From Brevibacillus dissolubilis (GTDB taxonomy: Bacteria; Bacillota; Bacilli; Brevibacillales; Brevibacillaceae): DNA of 64,000 nt. Made by a program: the position numbers and the translations under genes. Position 1 is the stretch's first letter, and each line of letters begins with the position of its first letter. The stretch covers positions 289,160-353,159 of the forward strand of contig NZ_VCNA01000005.1 of NCBI RefSeq assembly GCF_006170445.1, in the 5' to 3' direction. Shown here one piece after another: positions 55,174 to 64,000 of the stretch. The notes beneath the pieces were generated by a model, which saw nothing but the letters and a program-made list of their open reading frames with translations, was not told where the DNA came from and made no database searches.

Positions 55174-55899
55174 ATGACATCATCTATTTTGATTTCGCAA
55201 CGACTCAAAACCATTGCCGAGTACGTACCGGCAGACTCCCGCGTGGCTGATATCGGTTCAGACCATGCGCTTCTGGCCTCTTACTTACTCGTAAACCATA
55301 TCGCCAGCTTCGTGATCGCCGGTGAGCTCAACGAAGGCCCATACCAAGCCGCGCTTCGCCAACTGGCTACTCTGCAGGCAGCCAAAGACCGCTCATCTGT
55401 GCGCAAAGGAAACGGGCTCGCCGTGCTTACGCCGGGTGAAACCGATGTGATCTGTATCGCAGGCATGGGAGGTCAACTGATTGCCTCGATTCTTGACGCA
55501 GGTCTTGATAAGCTCGGTGGAGTAAGCCGCCTGATCCTGCAGCCCAACGTAGGAGAAGAAGTCGTCCGCCGTTGGTTCATCCAGCATGGCTGGCAACTGA
55601 TTGACGAGACCATCCTCGAAGAAGACGGCATCATCTACGAAATCCTCGTCGCCGAACCGGGTGAACCGCTTACCCCTTACCAGGACCAAGACCGCACCCC
55701 GGACGAATTACTCGCAATCGGACCGTTCCTCTGGACGAAAAAACAGCCCGTCATGCGTCAAAAATGGGAACACGAACTGGAAAAATGGGAAAAAATCCTA
55801 ACCCAGATGGAGAAGTCCGACAAACCGGAAACCCAAGAGCGTAAAGAAGAAATCAAAACCCAGATGAACTGGATCAAAGGAGTGCTCGCATGCTTATAA
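55174..55899 (+). CDS. trmK: tRNA (adenine(22)-N(1))-methyltransferase TrmK
   Basis: A 241-residue SAM-dependent enzyme that forms m1A22 in tRNA. The SAM motif is [16 protein letters not shown] (about 23-38), followed by [52 protein letters not shown] and a C-terminal coiled coil ([20 protein letters not shown]). Overlaps the Nif3 gene by ten bases, as in B. subtilis yqfN-yqfO. GGAGGG before the ATG. Confidence 0.96.
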   Translation: MTSSILISQRLKTIAEYVPADSRVADIGSDHALLASYLLVNHIASFVIAGELNEGPYQAALRQLATLQAAKDRSSVRKGNGLAVLTPGETDVICIAGMGGQLIASILDAGLDKLGGVSRLILQPNVGEEVVRRWFIQHGWQLIDETILEEDGIIYEILVAEPGEPLTPYQDQDRTPDELLAIGPFLWTKKQPVMRQKWEHELEKWEKILTQMEKSDKPETQERKEEIKTQMNWIKGVLACL

Positions 55900-57005
55900 A
55901 CGGCCAAACCGTCATTCAATACGTGGAGCAATTGGCTCCCAAAAGCTATGCTTATGAAGGCGATAAAATCGGTTTACATTTAGGTACGTTACAGAAAAAA
56001 GTGAAAAAGGTAATGATAGCCTTGGATGTGCTGGAAAATGTAGTAGACGAGGCAATCGCAGAGGGTGTAGACTTAATAATTGCTCACCATGCGATTATTT
56101 TTCGTCCACTTAAACATTTACGCACTGACTTATCAGCAGGCCGCCTGTATGAAAAATTAATCAAGCATGATATCGCCGTCTACACGGCCCACACCAATCT
56201 GGATGTGGCCCAAGGCGGCATCAATGACTGGTTGGCTGAGGCTGTCGGTCTGATCGATACAGATGTACTCGATGTCACCTATACAGACCCGCTCAAAAAG
56301 CTGGTTGTGTTCGTACCAGAGACCCACAAGGATGCTGTCTATCAAGCCATCACCGACCAAGGTGCTGGTTGTATCGGCAACTACAGCCATTGCTCCTTCC
56401 AAATCTCTGGTACCGGGACGTTTCTCCCAGAAGAAGGCACGAAGCCTTTTATCGGAGAGACAGGCAAGATTGAGCAGGTGCAAGAGGTCCGCATCGAGAC
56501 CGTGATCCCGGCTTCCAAGCAGAATGCTGTGATCAAAGCGATGAAGGCTGCCCACCCGTATGAAGAGGTCGCCTATGACGTTTACCCGTTGGAAATACAG
56601 GGAAAAGGTCTGGGAATCGGCCGCATCGGCAAGCTGCCCAATCCAATGACCCTGCGAGAACTGGCTCTTTTGGTGAAAGAACGCTTTGACCTGACAGGGT
56701 TAAGAGTCGTAGGTCCCTTGGATCAGGTGATCAAAAAAGTAGCAGTGGTAGGCGGGGACGGTAACTCGTTCCTCGGCAAAGCCTCCTTCCGTGGGGCGGA
56801 TGTCCTGATTACCGGGGATATCTACTATCACAATGCTCACGATGCTCAAGCAGATGGTCTCAACATCATCGACGCCGGTCACAACATCGAGAAAATCATG
56901 AAAACCAAGCTGGCTGAGTATTTGCGCACCCGTTTTGCAGAGAACGGCTACAGCACCGAAGTGATTGCCTCAGGTGTACATACCGATCCGTTCCAATTCT
57001 TATAA
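55890..57005 (+). CDS. Nif3-like dinuclear metal center hexameric protein
   Basis: A 371-residue YqfO-type protein. The Nif3 halves, with metal-binding [35 protein letters not shown] near the N-terminus and [29 protein letters not shown] near the C-terminus, flank an inserted PII-like domain (about 130-230, [34 protein letters not shown]). GTP cyclohydrolase-like function has been proposed for the family but is not settled. Overlaps trmK. Confidence 0.94.
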   Translation: MLINGQTVIQYVEQLAPKSYAYEGDKIGLHLGTLQKKVKKVMIALDVLENVVDEAIAEGVDLIIAHHAIIFRPLKHLRTDLSAGRLYEKLIKHDIAVYTAHTNLDVAQGGINDWLAEAVGLIDTDVLDVTYTDPLKKLVVFVPETHKDAVYQAITDQGAGCIGNYSHCSFQISGTGTFLPEEGTKPFIGETGKIEQVQEVRIETVIPASKQNAVIKAMKAAHPYEEVAYDVYPLEIQGKGLGIGRIGKLPNPMTLRELALLVKERFDLTGLRVVGPLDQVIKKVAVVGGDGNSFLGKASFRGADVLITGDIYYHNAHDAQADGLNIIDAGHNIEKIMKTKLAEYLRTRFAENGYSTEVIASGVHTDPFQFL

Positions 57006-57025
57006 AAACGAAGGGGGATACTGGC

Positions 57026-57523
57026 ATGTCATCTGTCAAACAACTTCTTCGCTGGCACCAAACCAAAGAGTCCATTATCCGTGAGCAACAAAAGCTGGCT
57101 GAGTTAAAGCGAAAAGAAGCCATTCACACGGACAAAATCAATGCGATCCAGGAGAAGCTTAACCAGTTGGCTTCTCCTGCCAATCAAGAAGAAGAGATCC
57201 AGAAGCTCTTAACGGAACAGGAGCTGTGGATGGCTAACAAAGAGCTGGAACGCTTTTTGGCAGACCATCAGGATACCTTTTTCACGATTGAAACCACCAT
57301 CTCACAGAAGCAATACGACGTGATGGAGCTTCAACAATCACTCGATCCCGACCTGCTTGCTGACTACAACCGATTAGCTGAAAACAAAAAGAATCCCATC
57401 GTTGAAGTGAAAAACAAGTCCTGCATGGGCTGTTTCATGCCTCTATCGCTCTCCAAAATCAGCGAATGGCGCCGTGCCAAAGAGGTCGTGTACTGCGACG
57501 AATGTGGAAGAATCCTCGTCTAG
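57026..57523 (+). CDS. Coiled-coil protein with C4 zinc ribbon
   Basis: A 165-residue protein of the DUF164/CT398 type. Residues 5-125 form a long coiled coil (HQTKESIIREQQKLAELKRK); the C-terminus carries a zinc ribbon CMGCFMPLS...VVYCDECGRIL with two CxxC pairs. Relatives are often found beside Nif3-like genes. GAAGGGGG before the ATG. Confidence 0.88.
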   Translation: MSSVKQLLRWHQTKESIIREQQKLAELKRKEAIHTDKINAIQEKLNQLASPANQEEEIQKLLTEQELWMANKELERFLADHQDTFFTIETTISQKQYDVMELQQSLDPDLLADYNRLAENKKNPIVEVKNKSCMGCFMPLSLSKISEWRRAKEVVYCDECGRILV

Positions 57524-57539
57524 GGAGGCATATCGTACT

Positions 57540-59597
57540 GTGCAAAACAAGAACAAATGGCTTGGACTGCTGCTGACTGGCTCACTGCTTTTACCGTCCG
57601 CTGCCATGGCGGCAGAAAAAGAGGAGACCAAAGAAGAACTTCCGTTTACCGACATTAAAAATCACTGGGCAAAAGACGCGATCATCAAAGCTTATGAGGA
57701 TGGCCTGCTCTCCGGTTCCGGCAAAGAAGGAAGCATGAAATTCAACCCGGATAAAACGATGAGCCGCGCTGAATTCTTCGTCCTGTTTGACCGTCTCGTA
57801 AGCTATGAGGCTCATGAGATCAGAAACTTCGCTGCATCCCCTGGTTATTTCGAGGAGGATTACACGGAGCGCTTTGATGAACCATACCTTCCGTACACCG
57901 ACGTTGACCGCCTGACGTGGATGTATGAACCGATTTTAGATACTCATGTCCTGTTTGAGCGTCTCTATGGACCGGGAGCCCTGCAACAGGTTTTCCCCGG
58001 CAAAATCATGAAGCCTAACGAACCAATCACCCGTGAAGAGGTGGCAGGTCTTCTTCAAGCTTTTGCCGTTACCCGTGGACAAAAATCCGCATGGGATATC
58101 TCACAGAACTGGAAATGGTTTGGCGGTGAGCCAAAAGCCAAGCTCAAACGCGCCGAGATCGCTGTGATCCTCGAACGCATTCAGAATTTCCTCGAAGACC
58201 GTCCAATGTTTACATTGTTTGATTTCGAAGGCTACGATTTCCCGGTGACACCATTTGTCGATGATTCTAAGGTAACGTTTGGTGACTACGAGAAGCCGAC
58301 GGAAAAAGAACAGGAATACCTCGACCTGATCAAGCGGATTCAAGACGAAGGCGACGATTATGACTATTACGAAGCTTACGATGAACTGCAAAAAGTCGGG
58401 CCGACATTGCCGAATCAGGCAGGTGTCCATTATTTCATGAGCTGGTATGATGAAATCAGTTATGCTGAGGCGTTAGAGCATTCCAGCCTGGCCCTTCGTA
58501 AATACACCGAGAGCGGACGCGACAAGACCGACGAGATTACCATTTTAATCAACGGCTATTACCAAAATGCCGTCTACGCCCAAGATGTGATTCCAGACAG
58601 CATCAAACAAGCTCACTACGAAATCAGCGAGTTTGCACAGAAGTTTGCAGCCGATTCTGAACAGCGCAAAGCGCTTGACTACTACATCGCTTGTCTGAAA
58701 GCAGAAATGGGACAGACCGATGAGGCGATCAAGCTGTTCAGCTCGATGCAGGATAATGATGAAGCCCTCACCAACGCCACCTATTATCTAATCCAAAAAG
58801 GCAACATCGACGGAGCCAAAAAACTCGTCGAAGGCGCTAAAGAAAGCACGATGACCAAGCTGCTTGCCAACGAGCTGGCTGTCATGGAAGAGCAGAAAGC
58901 GCTCGCCGAAGAAGTGGACAAGGCCTGGGAGAATTTGAAGAAAGAATCCTACATCATGGACAACAACCAAAATACCAATGATGTGATGATCAAAGTCCGC
59001 TACGAGGTTGATCCTAAAAATCAAGTCTCACATGCGAACGGTATTGTTCAGCGTCCAAGCTCCTTGGTATTAGACAAGTTTGAAGTGTACCGAGACGACA
59101 AGACCGATACCCGCTTCAGCAGCTATGCAACCATGGACCACGTATGGCACAAAGAAAAACAAGATTCCAAAACGGTTACAGCTGTAGCGGATTGGGCGAT
59201 GAAAAAGACAACCAAAGAGCGCCAAGAACTCTTGAAGTCTTATCTGGTGAAGCAATCGTTTGGCAAATACGATATCATCACCGAGGTCATCCCGGCCGAA
59301 AACCTGAGTAAAGCAAGTGAAGACCTTACACTCGAGGGCGGTAAGATCAGCAGTATCGATCCGATCATCAATAAGTACTACATCGACCGTGAATCAGGCA
59401 AGCTCATCCGCGATGTCTGGTTAGTGAACGAATACTATAAAGAGTTAGATTCCTCCGACGATGAGGAGCTTTACTATTATTCGTCCTACGCTCCGTCTTA
59501 CAGCGCCTTTGGCAGTTCCGACTACTCCGGCTTCGGCAAAGTCCCAGCCCTCAGCATTCCTGAATCTGTAACGAAAGAGGCGGTGGAAGCAGAATGA
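57540..59597 (+). CDS. S-layer homology (SLH) domain cell-surface protein
   Basis: A 685-residue exported protein. Signal peptide WLGLLLTGSLLLPSAAMAAE is followed by an SLH repeat (FTDIKNHWAKDAIIKAYEDG...FNPDKTMSRAEFFVLF, about 36-82) and a second, degenerate one (YTDVDRLTWMYEPI...PNEPITREEVAGLL, about 120-185). The middle (270-490) is helical and TPR-like; the C-terminal part is of unknown fold. SLH repeats attach proteins to secondary cell-wall polymers. GTG 57540 is chosen because of GGGAGGC upstream. It overlaps the S41 protease gene by four bases. Confidence 0.88.
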   Translation: MQNKNKWLGLLLTGSLLLPSAAMAAEKEETKEELPFTDIKNHWAKDAIIKAYEDGLLSGSGKEGSMKFNPDKTMSRAEFFVLFDRLVSYEAHEIRNFAASPGYFEEDYTERFDEPYLPYTDVDRLTWMYEPILDTHVLFERLYGPGALQQVFPGKIMKPNEPITREEVAGLLQAFAVTRGQKSAWDISQNWKWFGGEPKAKLKRAEIAVILERIQNFLEDRPMFTLFDFEGYDFPVTPFVDDSKVTFGDYEKPTEKEQEYLDLIKRIQDEGDDYDYYEAYDELQKVGPTLPNQAGVHYFMSWYDEISYAEALEHSSLALRKYTESGRDKTDEITILINGYYQNAVYAQDVIPDSIKQAHYEISEFAQKFAADSEQRKALDYYIACLKAEMGQTDEAIKLFSSMQDNDEALTNATYYLIQKGNIDGAKKLVEGAKESTMTKLLANELAVMEEQKALAEEVDKAWENLKKESYIMDNNQNTNDVMIKVRYEVDPKNQVSHANGIVQRPSSLVLDKFEVYRDDKTDTRFSSYATMDHVWHKEKQDSKTVTAVADWAMKKTTKERQELLKSYLVKQSFGKYDIITEVIPAENLSKASEDLTLEGGKISSIDPIINKYYIDRESGKLIRDVWLVNEYYKELDSSDDEELYYYSSYAPSYSAFGSSDYSGFGKVPALSIPESVTKEAVEAE

Positions 59598-61108
59598 AAA
59601 AAGCTAAAGGCCTCAGCCTCGCTCTGACCCTGCTCTTGCTTAACCCAACCAATCCAGTCTATGCAGCACCGAATGACGAAGACGAGTTGCCGCTCTATGA
59701 AGTGTTTGAGATTTATTATCTTTTGCAGGAGAATCATCTGAGCAAACCGTCTGAAAAACAGCTCGTCCAGGGCGCTCTCACCGGAGTTAGCGCCAAGGTA
59801 AAAGAGGTCAAGAATGTCACACTGGAAGTTCCAGAGACTGACGACACCCTCGAGGAGTTGTCAAATCGTCTGACAGAATGGAAGGAAGCACAGAAACTTG
59901 ACTATAAAAAGATGGGTACCTGGGCGGTTGACGGAATGGTCAAGACACTCAACGACCCGTTCACCGACTATTACGATAACCGCGACATCAAGCAATTCCA
60001 GAACGCCATAGACGATGAGTATGTCGGCTTCGGGATCCGTTTCCGTCTCTACGACGGCAATATCATGGTCAAAGAAATCGTTGATAAATCACCAGCGTCA
60101 AGAGCAGACATCAAGCCGGGTGATTACCTGATGAATGCCGACGGCGAGAGCATGATGGGCAAGACCTTGGAAGAGGCATACGAGTATCTGGCTGGAACCA
60201 TCGGCACCTCGTCCACTCTGACGATGTACCGCCCATCTACCAAGCAGATCAAAAAACTGACCATGACCCGCATGCCACTCGAGGTCCGTGAAGCTACCGG
60301 CGCACGTTTTGTAGGCAGCAACATCGGCTATATCAAGCTCGATACGTTCGGGGACGATGCAGGCCAACAGTTCATGGAAGAGATGAACAAGCTTGAGCAA
60401 AGCAAACAACCGATCAAGGGTCTTGTCGTCGACCTGCGTGACAACGGTGGTGGCTACCTGCATGCCGCTTATGATATCGCCAGCCTTTTCATGGAAGACG
60501 GTCTGCTCATGTACACCACCGACCGCAACAAGGTAGAGGTGGAGACTTGGATTCACAATGGCCGTCCGGTCAATTATCCGGTCCGCATCCTTGTTAATGA
60601 AGGAACAGCGTCCGCTTCCGAGCTTCTCTCTGGTGCGCTTCTGGATAACGGCATTGCCAAGCTGGTGGGAAGCCACACCTACGGCAAGGGAATTGCCCAA
60701 GTGACCATCCCGGCAGGCTCAGGTGGACTCAAGATTACCGTGAATCAATATTTCACACCAAAACACATCGTCGTACAAAAAGTAGGTCTCGAACCGGAAA
60801 TCAAAGCAGCCGACGACGTAGCCCAAGTCATCCGCGCCCTGTCCTCGCTTGGTACCAAACAATATACCATCAGCCAAGCCGTCATCGATGAAGTGACGAT
60901 CAACGGAGTGAAGTTCCCCCTCATCGAACCGCTGTTCAAGAGCGACGCCAAAGGCATCTATATCCGTACAGCCACGCTCGCCACACTCAGCGGCAAGTCC
61001 GATGAGAAGCTCACAGGCTACACCTTGCTCACCAAGACCAATACCCCGGCCAATGTGACCGTAACCAAGGTGAAAAACACATATACCCTGACCTATAAAC
61101 AACAATAG
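59594..61108 (+). CDS. S41 family carboxy-terminal processing protease
   Basis: A 504-residue exported serine protease. Signal peptide LSLALTLLLLNPTNPVYAAP, helical pre-domain, PDZ domain (about 135-215: VGFGIRFRLYDGNIMVKEIV...SRADIKPGDYLMNADGES), then the S41 core with DNGGGYLHAAYDIAS, VNEGTASASELLSGAL and SHTYGKGIAQ. By analogy with CtpB the Ser-Lys dyad is Ser340/Lys365. It shares a message with the SLH protein, which may be its substrate, regulator or wall anchor. Confidence 0.93.
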   Translation: MKKAKGLSLALTLLLLNPTNPVYAAPNDEDELPLYEVFEIYYLLQENHLSKPSEKQLVQGALTGVSAKVKEVKNVTLEVPETDDTLEELSNRLTEWKEAQKLDYKKMGTWAVDGMVKTLNDPFTDYYDNRDIKQFQNAIDDEYVGFGIRFRLYDGNIMVKEIVDKSPASRADIKPGDYLMNADGESMMGKTLEEAYEYLAGTIGTSSTLTMYRPSTKQIKKLTMTRMPLEVREATGARFVGSNIGYIKLDTFGDDAGQQFMEEMNKLEQSKQPIKGLVVDLRDNGGGYLHAAYDIASLFMEDGLLMYTTDRNKVEVETWIHNGRPVNYPVRILVNEGTASASELLSGALLDNGIAKLVGSHTYGKGIAQVTIPAGSGGLKITVNQYFTPKHIVVQKVGLEPEIKAADDVAQVIRALSSLGTKQYTISQAVIDEVTINGVKFPLIEPLFKSDAKGIYIRTATLATLSGKSDEKLTGYTLLTKTNTPANVTVTKVKNTYTLTYKQQ

Positions 61109-61116
61109 GTGAACGG

Positions 61117-61162
61117 CAAAAAAGTCTCTATTCTCACGCACACGAGAATGGAGACTTTTTTA
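61117..61162 (+). terminator. Terminator after the S41 protease
   Basis: AAAAAAGTCTCTATTCTC pairs with GAGAATGGAGACTTTTTT (one bulge/mismatch). Confidence 0.92.
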
Positions 61163-61201
61163 TTGGGGGAATCGCATCTTTGGTTACAGTTTCAAGGCAC
61201 A

Positions 61202-61276
61202 TGGCTGGGGTACTAGGATTCGAACCTAGGCATGACGGAGTCAAAGTCCGTTGCCTTACCGCTTGGCTATACCCCA
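61202..61276 (-). tRNA. tRNA-Gln (anticodon TTG)
   Basis: On the minus strand: acceptor TGGGGTA...TACCCCA, D arm GCCAAGCGGTAAGGC, anticodon stem ACGGA/TCCGT around loop CTTTGAC (anticodon TTG), T arm CTAGGTTCGAATCCTAG, discriminator G and an encoded CCA. A complete cloverleaf, reads CAA/CAG. Confidence 0.98.
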
Positions 61277-61403
61277 ATGACTGCTACATCCATAGTATCG
61301 CCAAAAAGTACTAATCTATACACAAGCATAGAACGATTTTTGCAAGCTAACACTAACATCACTAACCCGATCGAAAAATCCCTCAAAAAAGGAAGGACGG
61401 GAC

Positions 61404-62888
61404 ATGAAAAAAGTACTCCTATTCCTTGTAGATTCCATGATGCCCAAAATCCTTGACCAATGTATCACCCAAGGGAAAGCCCCGGCCTTTCAATTCTTAA
61501 TCGAAAAAGGTCAGTACATAAATGATTGCGTCACCGTTTTTCCGACCATGACGGCTTCCATCGATTGTTCCTTAATCACGGGCGTCTATCCCGACGAACA
61601 CAAAGTCCCCGGTCTTGTCTGGTACGACCCGTCCACTAAAAAAATCATCAACTACATCAACGGCGCTTTTCCTGTCTACAGCCTCGGTCTGGACCACTGC
61701 GGCAAAAACGTCTTGTTCGACTTAAATGAACGACACATGAGCAAAGATGTCAAAACCATTCATGAAGAGCTGGAGGAGCGGGGATATACTTCCGGTTCGA
61801 TTAATGTGATTGCACACCGCGGCCACAAAAAGCACGAAACCAAGATACCATTCCTGCTCGATGCAGCCACCCGCTTCCGCCTCAAGGAAAAAGTGAGCGG
61901 CCCCACGATCCTCAGCATGGGAACCCTCATCAAACCAGAGATTTTTCGTCCGATCAACTGGAACTGGTCACAAAGCATCGTATCCTCCTATGGACTCAAT
62001 GACGCCTACGCAATCGATGTCCTCATCGAAGTGATCAAAAGCGGACAACAGCCGGATTTCACCCTGATCTATCTCCCAGACAACGACCACAAGCTTCACC
62101 GCAGCCCATCAAAGGCCGTAGATCACCTGAGTCAGGTGGACAAGGAAGTGGCGCGTTTCCTTGATAGCTATGATTCTTGGGACGAAGCGATCGAGAAAAA
62201 CGTCTGCATTTTCGTCAGCGACCATGGTCAGACCATCATCGGTACATCCAAAGAACACAACATCTATCTCGACAAGCTGTTAGCATCGTTAAAAATTCAT
62301 AAGTTCGCCAGCACCCCAGGACCCGACGACGAAATCGTTATCTGCAACAACGAGCGGATGTGCTTCATCTACCCATTGCACCCGGAAGTCCAACCTAAGC
62401 TGATCGATCTCCTGGTACAAGAACCCAACATCGAAGTGATCGCCTGGAAAGAAGAAGAGTGGGTTAACGTACGAAGAGGCGGCAGTCCGACCAAGCTTTC
62501 CTTTAAAAAAGAAGGGCCGTTCGTCGATATCTATCAAACCAATTGGAGCATTGAAGGGGACTTCAGCATTCTCGACCTCCAACAACAACCCGACGGTACC
62601 ATCTATTACGACGACTATCCGGATGCGATGGCCCGCCTATATGGTGCACTGTTTGCCCAAGAGATCCCTGTCGTAGCCGTCTCAGCCACACCCAGCTACG
62701 AATTCGTCTCGGAATGCTCGCCTCAGCATTTGGGCGGGGGAAGCCACGGTTCCTTGCATAAGATCGATTCGATCGTCCCTCTGATCATGGCCGGAAGCGA
62801 CCTGCAAGTCCCAAAACCAGCGCGTCTCGTTGACCTGAAAGCCTTTATTATGGAAAAGCTCCTGCTTCCCGATCCACTCCCAGTGTAG
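61404..62888 (+). CDS. Alkaline phosphatase family protein (nucleotide pyrophosphatase/phosphodiesterase type)
   Basis: A 494-residue metal-dependent phosphoesterase of the alkaline phosphatase superfamily. First metal Asp in VLLFLVDSMMP, nucleophile Thr in VFPTMTASIDCSLITGVYPDEHKVPG, then LPDNDHKLHRS (Asp/His ligands), VSDHGQTIIG (Asp-His pair) and a His in LGGGSHGSLHKID. No signal peptide, so it is predicted cytoplasmic. GGAAGG before the ATG. The 3' end overlaps the convergent EEP gene by 41 bases. Confidence 0.9.
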   Translation: MKKVLLFLVDSMMPKILDQCITQGKAPAFQFLIEKGQYINDCVTVFPTMTASIDCSLITGVYPDEHKVPGLVWYDPSTKKIINYINGAFPVYSLGLDHCGKNVLFDLNERHMSKDVKTIHEELEERGYTSGSINVIAHRGHKKHETKIPFLLDAATRFRLKEKVSGPTILSMGTLIKPEIFRPINWNWSQSIVSSYGLNDAYAIDVLIEVIKSGQQPDFTLIYLPDNDHKLHRSPSKAVDHLSQVDKEVARFLDSYDSWDEAIEKNVCIFVSDHGQTIIGTSKEHNIYLDKLLASLKIHKFASTPGPDDEIVICNNERMCFIYPLHPEVQPKLIDLLVQEPNIEVIAWKEEEWVNVRRGGSPTKLSFKKEGPFVDIYQTNWSIEGDFSILDLQQQPDGTIYYDDYPDAMARLYGALFAQEIPVVAVSATPSYEFVSECSPQHLGGGSHGSLHKIDSIVPLIMAGSDLQVPKPARLVDLKAFIMEKLLLPDPLPV

Positions 62889-63534
62889 CGATAATCGGAA
62901 AATGATCCGACCATCTCGCATCCGAAACCTCATAGTCAAGCACCGATACATCAGCGGAGACATAAATAAAATCAACGCGTTTTTTCATTAAGATCATCGT
63001 AGGGAGCGTTTGTCGCTCCTTTTCTTTTGCGCAATCCTGCAAATATCCACCAAGCCTCGGCTGTGTCGTGTTAAAATCTCCAGTCAGTATGAAAGGCCGA
63101 TCACTTTTCCGCTGATGGATTTCCCTTGTGAGTGTGGCCAGTTGCCGGTTCCGGTCTTCCCGCCCTAAGCTCAGATGTGTATTCCAGACCTCAAGTTCTC
63201 TGCCGTTCCAATTAAGCAGTACTTTCAACACACTTCGAGGCTCCCCGTCAGATGGCAAAGAGTTGACTGTACGCTCCAAAATCGGCAGTCGTGTCAGAAT
63301 CGCATTTCCGTAAGCACCATCACTAACCCGTAATGCAGGACCAAATACTCCATTACATCCCAGCCATTGCAGCAGCTGATCCAGCTGATAACCGCGTCTG
63401 CTGTTTTGGTGCACCTCCTGCAGAGCGATCACATCAGCTCCGAGAGAGACAACTGTTTCTGCAATTTGTTCTAACCGTTGGCGGAACAGAATGTCTTTTC
63501 CGCTATGGATGTTGTAGCTGACTACCCGTAGCAT
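62848..63534 (-). CDS. Endonuclease/exonuclease/phosphatase family protein
   Basis: A 228-residue Mg2+-dependent phosphohydrolase of the EEP fold. Visible active-site motifs: VVSYNIHSGKD (Asn), ALQEVHQNS (Glu), EVWNTHLSLG, ILTGDFNTTQP (Asp, Asn) and ARWSDHFPIIATL (Asp-His). The substrate (DNA, sphingolipid or phosphoinositide-like) cannot be told. AAAAGGAGCG before the ATG. Convergent, overlapping the phosphodiesterase-like gene. Confidence 0.93.
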   Translation of the reverse strand: MLRVVSYNIHSGKDILFRQRLEQIAETVVSLGADVIALQEVHQNSRRGYQLDQLLQWLGCNGVFGPALRVSDGAYGNAILTRLPILERTVNSLPSDGEPRSVLKVLLNWNGRELEVWNTHLSLGREDRNRQLATLTREIHQRKSDRPFILTGDFNTTQPRLGGYLQDCAKEKERQTLPTMILMKKRVDFIYVSADVSVLDYEVSDARWSDHFPIIATLGVDREAGAFP

Positions 63535-63654
63535 GCGAGACGCTCCTTTTGTCGTTTTTTCGGATATTGTTATTTGGGTGTAGCCATGATATTATGATGT
63601 CGCCCTGTCAAAATGCCTAAGAAACAGGAGCAATATTATCCTAAAAAGTTGCTC

Positions 63655-63683
63655 TTGAATTCATTTTTGACATATGCTATATT
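63655..63683 (+). promoter_or_regulatory. rRNA operon promoter
   Basis: TTGAAT (63655-63660), 17-base spacer, TATATT (63678-63683), 112 bases before 16S rRNA; a second TTGACA lies inside the spacer. The leader has a GTCGCT...AGCGAC hairpin (63691-63710) and the CCTTGAAAACCAGATA segment common in bacillar rrn leaders. Confidence 0.65.
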
Positions 63684-63794
63684 AATAAACGTCGCTGTTA
63701 CGAAAGCGACAGATTTAGTTCCTTGAAAACCAGATAGAATCAAGCTTTAAGCTTAATCTCAATTTTTATGTTTTGACCTAGATCAACTTCAACT

Positions 63795-64000
63795 TTATTG
63801 GAGAGTTTGATCCTGGCTCAGGACGAACGCTGGCGGCGTGCCTAATACATGCAAGTCGAGCGAGGGTCTTTAAGACCCTAGCGGCGGACGGGTGAGTAAC
63901 ACGTAGGCAACCTGCCCGTAAGACCGGGATAACATAGGGAAACTTATGCTAATACCGGATAGGGCGTTCTCTCGCATGAGAGAATGCGGAAAGGTGGCGC
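63795..64000 (+). rRNA. 16S ribosomal RNA (5' part, continues beyond the window)
   Basis: Begins TTATTGGAGAGTTTGATCCT, followed by GCTCAGGACGAACGCTGGCG, GCCTAATACATGCAAGTCGA, and GGACGGGTGAGTAACACGTA, the universal 5' domain. The V1 loop (GAGGGTCTTTAAGACCCTAG) is short. The start is placed by comparison with B. subtilis and may be off by a few bases. Confidence 0.98.

Overview
The window comes from a Gram-positive, endospore-forming member of the Bacillales/Alicyclobacillales. Two things support this: the order lepA-hemW-hrcA-grpE-dnaK-dnaJ-prmA-rsmE-mtaB ... rpsU-yqeY-nfeD-floA ... yqfC-yqfD-phoH-ybeY-dgkA-cdd-era-yqzL-recO-ccpN-ppsR-dnaG-sigA-trmK-nif3 closely follows the Bacillus subtilis yqe/yqf chromosome segment, and the sporulation genes yqfC and yqfD are present. 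The fairly high GC content and the first 200 bases of 16S rRNA at the right edge look like an Alicyclobacillaceae such as Tumebacillus. The genus is inference from memory, not a search.

Layout. 1-5500: the end of an oligopeptide ABC permease gene, an alpha/beta hydrolase, an M24 peptidase, an ECF sigma factor with its probable anti-sigma partner, and a glyoxalase-like protein. 5600-17000: lepA, hemW, the CIRCE-controlled heat-shock operon, and RNA/protein modification genes (prmA, rsmE, mtaB). 17000-29150: an accessory stretch absent from the B. subtilis order. It holds a Nudix hydrolase, deoC, a CidA/CidB-like pair, a Na/Pi cotransporter, an RlmI-like methyltransferase with an insert, an AT-rich PD-(D/E)XK plus PIN pair, a GNAT acetyltransferase, ddl, an old yellow enzyme and murF. 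29300-32700: HIT protein, rpsU, yqeY, and nfeD-floA behind a probable sigma-W-type promoter.

32800-40450 is a second accessory island between floA and yqfC. Its core is a tandem pair of HTH-TPR receptors of the RRNPP quorum-sensing class, followed 6 bases later by a 48-codon secreted propeptide gene. Downstream lie tandem Spo0A-box-like sites, a secreted S15/CocE-type hydrolase, a double-CDGSH iron-sulfur protein, a Uma2 nuclease and a DUF3298 protein. This is the best candidate for an undescribed signalling system here.

40457-52513 is the sporulation/replication macro-operon, yqfC through sigA. Between era and yqzL lie 706 bases without a convincing gene but rich in RNA-like structure: GNRA-loop hairpins, a long-range helix, and a 229-base imperfect palindrome with 19-bp perfect ends. 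ccpN has no canonical start codon for its conserved N-terminus. 52600-64000: a membrane protein, an acyl-CoA dehydrogenase behind a palindromic operator, trmK, nif3, a zinc-ribbon protein, an SLH protein fused in operon to an S41 protease, tRNA-Gln, a phosphodiesterase-like protein, an EEP-family phosphohydrolase, and an rrn promoter with the start of 16S rRNA.
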